DNA of 59,139 bases from Planctomycetota bacterium. GTDB lineage: Bacteria; Planctomycetota; Phycisphaerae; Tepidisphaerales; Tepidisphaeraceae. Both the position numbers and the translations under genes were made by a program. The notes beneath the pieces are model-generated. The model was not told where the DNA came from. It made no database searches and worked only from the letters and a program-made list of their open reading frames with translations. Shown piece after piece: positions 53,342-59,139 of this stretch (the first letter of the stretch is position 1; every line of letters starts with the position of its first letter). The stretch is from assembly GCA_026693085.1 (NCBI GenBank), contig JAPLNB010000152.1, forward strand, positions 1 to 59,139, in the 5' to 3' direction.

Positions 53342-54049
53342 CTAGCGACGACGACGAAGCAGGCCCAGTGCGCCGAGCGCCAGCAACCCGAGCGAACCCG
53401 GCTCCGGGATGGGCTGGAGGCTGATGTCATCGTAGAAAACCGGGCCAGCATTATTGCCGAAGAAGTCCACGGCCTTGACAGCGGCCACGCCGTCTTGCGG
53501 GTTGAACCACTGACCGCTGGAGAGCTGCTGATTGTTGTAGTACGTCGCGACGCTGTTGGCGTCCAGGTCGATCACGAATCGGAGCGGAACCCACTGGCCC
53601 CTGACCATCGGCAGCGACGCCCCGCCCGCCATATCGTCGACAATCTGACCGACGTCCATGTCCGCCTTGATCTGCCCCGACCAGCTATAGGGGCCTCCAT
53701 CGGTATACCGGTTCATCAGGATCAGGTAACTCGAGCCCGCGATGCCGGCAGGAATATTCTGCTTGCAGGAGAATACCCATATGCCCGATGTCGGTGTCGG
53801 CACGAATTCCTGGACCAGATCGCTGCTGCCGTTGATCGCGACGGAATTCGGCACACTGAAGGCCGTCGAATTGGTGACCAACGCACCGGCGCCGGCAGAG
53901 TTGTCCCACCCTTTCCAACCGCCTTGGCCGTGCATCTGACTTCCGGGAGCATAGGAGTCGAAGTTGTCAAAGAATGAGGCCTGGACGGTGGACGCCGACA
54001 GCGCCAGCGCACAGACAACCATCAGAATCGCCATTAGTTTCCCAAACAT
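53342..54049 (-). CDS. PEP-CTERM anchored exported protein
   Basis: 235 residues from ATG 54049, AGGAG about 9 bases upstream. Signal peptide 1-24. The body is a jelly-roll/lectin-like beta fold (FFDNFDSYAPGSQMHGQGGW, YSWSGQIKADMDVGQIVDD, WVPLRFVIDLDANSVATYY). The end IPEPGSLGLLALGALGLL plus four Arg is a classical PEP-CTERM sorting signal, recognised by exosortase, which moves the protein to the cell surface or matrix. Exosortase itself is not in the window. Confidence 0.9.
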   Translation of the reverse strand: MFGKLMAILMVVCALALSASTVQASFFDNFDSYAPGSQMHGQGGWKGWDNSAGAGALVTNSTAFSVPNSVAINGSSDLVQEFVPTPTSGIWVFSCKQNIPAGIAGSSYLILMNRYTDGGPYSWSGQIKADMDVGQIVDDMAGGASLPMVRGQWVPLRFVIDLDANSVATYYNNQQLSSGQWFNPQDGVAAVKAVDFFGNNAGPVFYDDISLQPIPEPGSLGLLALGALGLLRRRR

Positions 54050-54348
54050 GTCGTTCTCTCCTCTCAGGTAAGGTCCCGGCACATCCCGGGAACCCACTGT
54101 CGTCCTATTGAGATTCTTGCGCCTCGATCAAACAGAGATGACAGCGCACTTACGCGCGCGTCTGCGTCTTGGTTCAACTATGACACCGGCAGACGAAATG
54201 GCAAACGATCGGACAAGAATATGTCGACAATTTGAGGGTGGCTTGGGAAGGTCGCTGGGAGCCCCCCCCGCTACACGGCGGGACACGTGAAGCTGGAGAA
54301 GATGGGTTGAATGGGGAAACGGGGACATCCACCGGCGCCGTAACAAGG

Positions 54349-54624
54349 CTAACGGGCCCGCCAGCGCTGGGTGTGCGTCACCGTCAGCCAGCGCATGAAC
54401 TCGGCCAGATCTCCGTCCTGCCGCGGACGAAGGACCATGTGCCAGTGGTTGGCCATGAGACACCACGCGAACCGTTCGACGGGCGTACCCTGCCAGGCCT
54501 CTTGCAGGATCCGTTCGAAGGCCTCGTAGTCGCCGTCCTTGTGAAAGATGCAGGCGCGAAGATTGCCACGGTTCAGAACGTGGTACACCAGCCCGCCGAT
54601 GGCCTGCCTCCCACGCCTTGCCAT
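54349..54624 (-). pseudogene. Truncated REP-associated tyrosine transposase (N-terminal part)
   Basis: 92 codons from ATG 54624. The sequence ARRGRQAIGGLVYHVLNRGN, AFERILQEAW and CLMANHWHMVLRPRQDGDLA is the N-terminal half of a Y1/RAYT transposase; HWHMVL is the HUH-like His pair. It stops after WLTVTHTQRWRAR, about 90 to 130 residues before a normal end and without the catalytic Tyr region, so it is a remnant. A REP-like repeat lies 36 bases upstream (54660-54683). Confidence 0.84.
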
Positions 54625-54659
54625 GGCCCGGAGCATACCCCAGGGAAGGGGTGCGTGTC

Positions 54660-54683
54660 AAACAATGCCTCCCGTCCCCTTTG
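54660..54683 (-). repeat. REP-like repeat, copy A (minus orientation)
   Basis: Reads CAAAGGGGACGGGAGGCATT on the minus strand, continuing GTTT. It differs from copy B at 57484-57507 in one base out of 24 and is in the opposite orientation. It lies between the RAYT remnant and the three-gene cassette. Confidence 0.8.
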
Positions 54684-54731
54684 TCCCCTCCCCTTTGTCC
54701 CCTCAGAAATTGTCGCCTGACCCCCATTCTC

Positions 54732-55391
54732 CTATTTTGCGACAACTTTGTCTAAAGAATCAACTCTCAACGCCCCCGAAATCTCGGTTTGAATAATCAA
54801 AGCTTGGGCGGGCCACTGCTCGATTTCTGCCGGATCGAAGCCGCGGGGCGTCAATTTGACATTCACCGGAGGAAACTTACCGAGAGCGGTGGGATATCTT
54901 CCGCCGTCCGAAGGTCGCACGGACAGGGTCATGGCGTGCTTTTCTTCAGAGTGGCGGATGCGATAGGTGCCAGGCTTCCAGAGGCGGAAAACTACCATAT
55001 CACTCGCGGCCAACTTCGCGGTGTCGTAACTCACTTCGGCATTCTTTTCATCGCGACGGTGCAATTTGATGCGTAAATCGCCGTGGCTGCCGCTGGTATA
55101 AAGCACCACATATCCTTGGCCACCGACTTCAAATGCCTTTCCAGCAGGCTGCCCGATCTTATCCTTGTTGAAAAGAGGGTCAAAAATTGCCGCATCTATA
55201 TGCACCTCATGGGTCGGGAGCTTCTTATCGAATCGAACGATGAAAGTCCCGATTATGTGTTTGGCGCGGAGCACTTCCCCGAAATAAACACCTTCTTCGT
55301 GAAGCTGATGAATGATGGTGCAGAGGTTGTTGAAGCCCTCTGTCGCGCCGCTCTGGTGCGTGAACAGCGATTGGTTTAAAACGTTTTTCAT
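54732..55391 (-). CDS. Cassette protein C, unknown
   Basis: 219 residues, soluble, no signal peptide. Helical lead (GATEGFNNLCTIIHQLHEEG), then a beta-rich middle (IIGTFIVRFDKKLPTHEVHI, AFEVGGQGYVVLYTSGSHGD) and a further beta end with VVFRLWKPGTYRIRHSEEKH. The Gly/Thr/Ser loops and the YVVLYTSGSHGDLRI strand resemble an Ig- or DOMON-like domain, but no family is recognised. Third gene of the cassette, 22 bases after the second stop. GC visibly lower than in housekeeping genes (read by eye). Confidence 0.72.
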   Translation of the reverse strand: MKNVLNQSLFTHQSGATEGFNNLCTIIHQLHEEGVYFGEVLRAKHIIGTFIVRFDKKLPTHEVHIDAAIFDPLFNKDKIGQPAGKAFEVGGQGYVVLYTSGSHGDLRIKLHRRDEKNAEVSYDTAKLAASDMVVFRLWKPGTYRIRHSEEKHAMTLSVRPSDGGRYPTALGKFPPVNVKLTPRGFDPAEIEQWPAQALIIQTEISGALRVDSLDKVVAK

Positions 55392-55413
55392 GGAATTGGC
55401 TTTGCCCTAATTA

Positions 55414-56451
55414 TTAGAGGATGTCTGCCAACATCGTAAGTTCGTCGTCGTTGATCGTCACCGCGACGTTCTCCACCGGCACGAGGACGGGAATGAGGCC
55501 GCTTGCATCCTCGATCATCGGATAATTACTCTCGAACTGATAGAAGGGAACCATCGCCCCGATGAAGTTGATGATGAATTGGGCGATCACATCAAGAAGC
55601 CCGAAGCTTGTTTGCAGCAGTGACGAAAGCCATTCGAGGATGTCGTCTGGGATGTCGAGAATCGCTTCAATGGCCGAGATGATGGGGCTGATGATGGCTT
55701 TGACGATGTCCCTCAGGATCTCTGGGACGAAGGCCAAGATTTTGTCGATAATGAGGTTCACTAGATTGCGGAGTATGTTTGCAGCTGTGGCGGCAATATC
55801 GATGAGGTCAAAGTCATGCCAGACATCGTGGAGAAAGAATTGCCATTTGTCCGCGAGGTTGCCTTTGACATAGGGGACCAAGGCGTCAGCGAGTGCGTTG
55901 ACTTGCGCACTTGGCAGGAAGGGCAACGTCGACGAGATAATGGTGCGGAAACGATCTCGGATTTCGATGGAGGTATCTGGGGTAACATGCGCCTGATGGT
56001 CTGTCAGTGTTCCCTTGGCAACGAGAACTTGTTTACGGACAGCGGCTGTGAACTCGCCCGAGAATTCACTGACGATAGTGTGACTGAGGTCCAACGGGAT
56101 TTCAATGTCGGGATTGTCACCCCAAATATCGATTTCCGGGAGACGCACGACACACCCGACGCGGGGGAGCCAAATAATGCATTCGCCGCCGACGTGAATA
56201 TGCGGCAGATCGAGCCCGAACGTGAGAATGAAAGGGTCGTAGGTGAGTTGAAGCTCGTCGATATGGACACGCCCAGTATTGGTAAGGGCGACCTTGCCAC
56301 CGACTAGGCGGAAGCCGAGATCGCAGCGCAGGGAGAACGGTCCGAAGGATCCCGTGCACGAGAATGGTGGAAGGGATTCCAGTTTCTTTCCGAGCCCCTT
56401 GATTAACTCATTAAAGGCTCGCTCGTTGATTGCAACATTAATGCTTGCCAT
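55414..56451 (-). CDS. Cassette protein B with amphipathic C-terminal half
   Basis: 345 residues with no signal peptide. Residues 8-15 (NERAFNEL) repeat the motif of protein A. The first half is beta (FSLRCDLGFRLVGGKVALTN, LTYDPFILTFGLDLPHIHVG). From about 220 the sequence becomes a long series of hydrophobic amphipathic helices (LVNLIIDKILAFVPEILRDI, VKAIISPIISAIEAILDI, LLDVIAQFIINFIGAMVPFY). This form resembles lipid-binding TULIP-type or membrane-inserting proteins; it may bind or pierce membranes. Family unknown. Second gene of the cassette; 4 bases separate its start from the stop of A. Confidence 0.75.
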   Translation of the reverse strand: MASINVAINERAFNELIKGLGKKLESLPPFSCTGSFGPFSLRCDLGFRLVGGKVALTNTGRVHIDELQLTYDPFILTFGLDLPHIHVGGECIIWLPRVGCVVRLPEIDIWGDNPDIEIPLDLSHTIVSEFSGEFTAAVRKQVLVAKGTLTDHQAHVTPDTSIEIRDRFRTIISSTLPFLPSAQVNALADALVPYVKGNLADKWQFFLHDVWHDFDLIDIAATAANILRNLVNLIIDKILAFVPEILRDIVKAIISPIISAIEAILDIPDDILEWLSSLLQTSFGLLDVIAQFIINFIGAMVPFYQFESNYPMIEDASGLIPVLVPVENVAVTINDDELTMLADIL

Positions 56452-56455
56452 AGGG

Positions 56456-57349
56456 TTATGCTATTACTGTAATGAACACCTTGATTTGGTCGTCTTCAAC
56501 GGCAGGGTTGAAGGGCACCGCCGCAGAAATGGGAGTCGGCTGAACGGTGAGAAAATCCTTGATGCTGAAGACAAAAGCCTTCAGTGCAAGTTTAATCTTG
56601 GGCAACACGCCCATGATCAGCACGTTTTTCAAGTAGCACTCGACGGCGTTTTCCAGTCTGACTGGCGTCACGTCAACAATCTCCAAATTTGCCAGACGAA
56701 AAGCGATGAACGGATCGTCCGGCGGACCACCCCGCGCGATTTCCAGGACGACGTAAAGGTCCAGGCAGAAGCAGATGATATTCTTGGGGTCGAAGGTAAT
56801 CCGATCAGTTGGCGAGCGAACCACGATGGGCTTGGTTTTCTGGTCATCGTCTCGGTTGGCCGGCTTGGGTTGTTGAATGTCGCTGCCGGGGCCAAAAAGC
56901 ACAGGGAAAAACGGTCGCTCATCGGGCGCGATCATGTTTAAGATGTCAAGAGTCGGGCAAGCGAGACCGGCGCAAACGCGGGCCTTCAGCGAGAAGCACT
57001 GGGGCCGCAGGGGAGGGCGCAACTCCGGCGGGAGAGAATGAACATTGGAGGGATGAAAATCGATCGAGAACTCCGAAAGCTGAAAACAGTATTCGAGCCC
57101 GAAGGGGCCAGTGTATCCAAGAATGGCGAGGAGCGGACGCTCGGTGACAATTGGGTTTCCGAAAATCCCCACATCGCGATCGATCGTTTGAATGATAGTC
57201 TGATTGCAGAGGAGCCGATTATCGCGAACGAAGCTGATCGTTCCGTGGTTGAACAGCGACGGACGCTGCTGCTGCAAGTTGCGGACAACGTTGTTGAACG
57301 CCTTTTCATCCACCGACCCGAACACGTCACATTTATCTGTTAGCGCCAT
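56456..57349 (-). CDS. Cassette protein A, unknown
   Basis: 297 residues with no signal peptide. Residues 13-22 (VDEKAFNNVV) match NERAFNELI of protein B, and the next QQQRPSLFNHGTISFVRDNR is a distinctive stretch. The rest is beta-rich, with Cys-rich patches (FSLKARVCAGLACPTLDIL, IICFCLDLYVVLEIARGG) and a hydrophobic end (LKNVLIMGVLPKIKLAL). No catalytic motif is seen. First gene of the cassette and likely the promoter-proximal one; the gap beyond its start (57350-57480) is AT-rich. Inferred partner of B and C. Confidence 0.75.
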   Translation of the reverse strand: MALTDKCDVFGSVDEKAFNNVVRNLQQQRPSLFNHGTISFVRDNRLLCNQTIIQTIDRDVGIFGNPIVTERPLLAILGYTGPFGLEYCFQLSEFSIDFHPSNVHSLPPELRPPLRPQCFSLKARVCAGLACPTLDILNMIAPDERPFFPVLFGPGSDIQQPKPANRDDDQKTKPIVVRSPTDRITFDPKNIICFCLDLYVVLEIARGGPPDDPFIAFRLANLEIVDVTPVRLENAVECYLKNVLIMGVLPKIKLALKAFVFSIKDFLTVQPTPISAAVPFNPAVEDDQIKVFITVIA

Positions 57350-57483
57350 AAACTAATTGGGTTTTGATGCTTCCGCACCTAATATCTAGGGGTACTTTAG
57401 TCATAACCAAAACGAGTGTCCAGCCTTTTCTTAAGAAATCTTTCGATTAATTTCGGCGCAGCCTCACACCTCCTGGAGCAATA

Positions 57484-57507
57484 CAAAGGGGACGGGAGTC
57501 ATTGTTT
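57484..57507 (+). repeat. REP-like repeat, copy B (plus orientation)
   Basis: CAAAGGGGACGGGAGTCATT followed by GTTT. It overlaps the stop codon of the RAYT C-terminal remnant (57499-57501). Matches copy A 23 of 24 bases, inverted. Confidence 0.82.
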
Positions 57508-57618
57508 CTCTTTCCGCGGCCGGCCGCGATTTCGGAAGGTGTGCTCCAGGCCCAGGGCGGCCGCGGTGCGGGCCTCCCAGCCGGGATCGCCGTAGGGCCG
57601 GCCGCGTTTGCCCAATTC
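57499..57618 (-). pseudogene. C-terminal remnant of a REP-associated transposase
   Basis: The last 40 codons of a minus-strand frame read GKRGRPYGDPGWEARTAAAL, LGLEHTFRNRGRPRKEKQ. This ending (GxP-YGDP, then LGLExT and GRPRK) is the usual RAYT C-terminus. Upstream the frame is unrelated, so the front is lost. It is not the missing half of the 54349 remnant in simple order: the N-terminal piece lies at lower coordinates and the C-terminal piece at higher ones, both on the minus strand. Confidence 0.74.
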
Positions 57619-57639
57619 AAAGGCCAATTCAAGCCAATT

Positions 57640-57665
57640 CAAAGGGGTCGGGAGTCTTTGATTGG
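57640..57665 (+). repeat. REP-like repeat, diverged copy C
   Basis: CAAAGGGGTCGGGAGTCTTT followed by GATTGG. Nineteen of the first 21 bases equal copy B. Preceded by a short duplicated CCAATTCAA series at 57611-57640. Confidence 0.7.
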
Positions 57666-57959
57666 GTGGATGCGCTGCCGGCCGCGAGGGCGCAGCGTCG
57701 ATTCCAAGCCTCGTAACAGGGACATCCAACATTATTGCATCTTCGTTTCACCCAACGTATTATATCGACAGCAGGAAAATGGCACAGGATTCGATCAGCC
57801 AGGGGAGACACGGCCAGAAAACGGGTCCTGGGCAGAAAACGGAGCGGTCGCCAGTCTTTTCCCCGACGCCACCCCGGCAAAACATCTACTCCCATCCCCG
57901 CCCCGCCCCAGCCAACCCCCGGGAACGCCCACACACAAACCCCCAAATTCCGCCATTTC
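57666..57959. other. Non-coding stretch before the insertion sequence
   Basis: Roughly 290 bases without a credible gene: several overlapping frames with Pro/Arg runs only. The end is pyrimidine-rich (CCCCACAC-type tracts) up to the IS left end at 57960. No target-site duplication can be checked because the right flank is outside the window. Confidence 0.4.
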
Positions 57960-57972
57960 CCTCGTGCCCCCC

Positions 57973-58701
57973 TCAAGTGGAGAGGCCGATGACCGGGTAT
58001 GACAGCCACTCCCGCAACGACCAGGGGTGATCGGCCAAGCCGGCGGACATGGCTGGCGTGCACCTTCGCCAACGCCCTTGCCGCCATCGGCGCAGCGTCC
58101 GCACGCACCAGCAGAAGTTGTACGTGTAGTAGCTGAAATAGGTCACCTCGCGATGGATGTCCCAATCCTTGCTGAAACGGTAGGTCCGCCGAGCCTTCCG
58201 AGAGTTGCGGTGCCGGTCGGTGCCGTTGTGACGCTCCAGGAATGACGTGTTGATGGCGTTGCTGACGCTCGATTGCCTCAGGGCGCGGGCCACCGACGCC
58301 TCCGTCCCGAACACCACGCGGGTCTGTACCTCCACGACCCGGCCATTCTCCCGCCGCTTGCAGACCGTCGCGTAGTTCAACCTTCCGGCCCTCTTGGATG
58401 GTCCCGAGCGTCTCCGCCACAGCAGGTCGAGCACGGTGGCGTAGGAGGCAAACTCATCGCTGGTGACCAGTCGGGGTGGCCGATCCCGCAATTGCTTCTT
58501 GACCCGGCGCATCAGCCGCAGAATCTGCGTCGCGCTGCGTTTGCCGCAGACCACGCCCAGAACCAGGCGATGCTCCGGGTCGAAAGCGACGTGGTCCCAG
58601 CAATCGCCCTTGTGGTGGTCGTCGCGGTTCTCCGGATCGCAGTGCTTCTGCTTGCGGTAGACGAAGGCCCACTTCTCATCCAGTTGCAGCTCGCGGGTCC
58701 G
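57973..58701 (-). CDS. IS1-like transposase, second frame (catalytic part)
   Basis: About 243 codons in the second frame, readable from 58701 (RTRELQLDEKWAFVYRKQKH) through HHKGDCWDHVAFDPEHRLVL, VVCGKRSATQILRLMRRVKK, VTSDEFASYATVLDLLWR and NTSFLERHNGTDRHRNSRKA to SYPVIGLST. The DDE-type acidic residues of the IS1 family can be placed in ELQLDEKW, VTSDEFASY and SFLERHNG. It joins orfA only by a +1 shift (or one-base loss) at 58703-58712, where the coding strand reads TTTTTCCCCC. It cannot start well alone, so it depends on slippage or is broken. Confidence 0.82.
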   Translation of the reverse strand, partial: RTRELQLDEKWAFVYRKQKHCDPENRDDHHKGDCWDHVAFDPEHRLVLGVVCGKRSATQILRLMRRVKKQLRDRPPRLVTSDEFASYATVLDLLWRRRSGPSKRAGRLNYATVCKRRENGRVVEVQTRVVFGTEASVARALRQSSVSNAINTSFLERHNGTDRHRNSRKARRTYRFSKDWDIHREVTYFSYYTYNFCWCVRTLRRWRQGRWRRCTPAMSAGLADHPWSLREWLSYPVIGLST

Positions 58702-59053
58702 AGGGGGAAAAAGCCACCAACTGCTCGTGCAGGGTCTGGGCCTGTTTTCCCGCGAGCCTGGCGTAGCGGATGACCGTGTCTTCCTTCACGCCCACCAGCC
58801 GGCCGGTCTGCCGCATGCCCACGCCCTCCTGCACATGCTGCAGGAGGGAGACGACTTTCTCCAAAGGCTTGTGCGAACGATAGAAAACGGTGCCTTTGCG
58901 TTCGGAGAAGCGCTGGCGGCAGATCGTACAGCGAAGTTGTCGGATGTCCTTGTTCTTGCCGATGCGACCGCAGACTTTCAGGTTTCCCGCCCCGCGTGCG
59001 CCGCAGGCCACACAGCGGGGATTTTGACAACAGAAATGGCTCAGGTCGTCCAT
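58676..59053 (-). CDS. IS1-like transposase, first frame (zinc and HTH part)
   Basis: 125 residues from ATG 59053, with AAGGAG 6 bases upstream. N-terminal zinc finger (FCCQNPRCVACGARGAGNLK, then LRCTICRQRFSERKGT) and a helix-turn-helix (HVQEGVGMRQTGRLVGVKED, TVIRYARLAGKQAQTL) as in InsA-like proteins of the IS1 family. It ends SPSDPRAATG out of frame, while orfB continues after the T5C5 run. It binds the terminal repeats and, alone, may repress transposition, as InsA does in IS1. Confidence 0.83.
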   Translation of the reverse strand: MDDLSHFCCQNPRCVACGARGAGNLKVCGRIGKNKDIRQLRCTICRQRFSERKGTVFYRSHKPLEKVVSLLQHVQEGVGMRQTGRLVGVKEDTVIRYARLAGKQAQTLHEQLVAFSPSDPRAATG

Positions 59054-59139
59054 GACCAACTCCTTGTGCTTGGCCTGAGCCGTGGCGCATCAACATCTTA
59101 GGCACGCTTTCAGCTGGACAACTTCAAGGGGGCACGAGG

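Larger units (their letters stand above)
57960..59139 (-). mobile_element. IS1-like insertion sequence with terminal inverted repeats
   Basis: The left end CCTCGTGCCCCCCTCAAGTG (57960-57979) and the reverse complement of the right end CCTCGTGCCCCCTTGAAGTT agree at 17 of 20 bases, the outer 12 exactly. The right terminus is base 59139, the last base supplied. Length about 1180 bp. It carries an IS1-type transposase in two overlapping minus-strand frames, and the orfB stop codon lies inside the left repeat. The exact fit to the window edge suggests a contig that ends at a repeat. Confidence 0.86.

Noticed and set aside
54128..54745. 205-codon frame over the RAYT remnant
   Set aside because: Out-of-frame reading of the RAYT sequence, rich in Arg and Gly, with no motif of its own.

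Overview
The window looks like a chromosomal segment of a GC-rich planctomycete, most likely class Phycisphaerae. This is inferred from a DUF1559-type prepilin with the [13 protein letters not shown] leader, a PEP-CTERM protein ending in a PEPGSLGLL anchor and an Arg cluster, proline linkers of the ATQP/TRPA type in several exported proteins, and a futalosine-pathway menaquinone gene (mqnA). No rRNA, tRNA or CRISPR array was found. Most long reading frames with runs of Gly, Val, Glu, Arg or Pro are antisense or out-of-frame shadows, because many true genes use C at almost every third codon position.

Layout. 1-8 kb: secreted carbohydrate-active and envelope proteins (a GH38-like enzyme cut by the window start, a GH99-like/CBM9-like protein, a gluconolactonase-like protein, a DUF1559 prepilin, an esterase lipoprotein), plus a two-gene nucleotidyltransferase module. 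8-15 kb: housekeeping genes (ACT regulator, accD, rpe, pgk, a phosphatase, a TSUP exporter) with a HEPN-like two-gene module between rpe and pgk. 15.3-20.1 kb: a compact minus-strand locus of two small exported beta-rich proteins, a DUF916-like protein, a secretin and a TPR lipoprotein, which I read as a candidate surface-fibre export system. 20.3-32.4 kb: housekeeping and regulation (inositol-phosphatase-like, HAD phosphatase with a membrane tail, folE, TPR-YggX fusion, korAB, clpS, mqnA, an AraC-type regulator, an unusual Fur).

32.5-45.6 kb: a sugar-use island with a binding protein and two permeases (no ATPase gene nearby), a ROK kinase, an aldo/keto reductase, a UxaA-type dehydratase, a CotH-EF-hand protein and a radical SAM enzyme of the AmmeMemoRadiSam type. 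45.7-47.4 kb: an AAA ATPase overlapping a DUF3226 (Toprim-like) gene, a candidate defence pair. 47.4-54 kb: a non-coding stretch with an 11-bp-phased G-run array, an exported protein with a CX4CH motif, a DegP-type protease, panB, a GYF/TM2 protein and the PEP-CTERM protein.

54.3-59.1 kb: an accessory end. Three unfamiliar genes of visibly lower GC (two share an N-terminal motif; one has a long amphipathic, membrane-seeking C-terminal half) lie between two inverted REP-like repeats. Each repeat adjoins a fragment of a REP-associated transposase. The last 1.18 kb is an IS1-like element with matching terminal inverted repeats whose outer end coincides with the last base of the window. The strongest candidates for undescribed biology are the three-gene cassette and the secretin/fibre locus.
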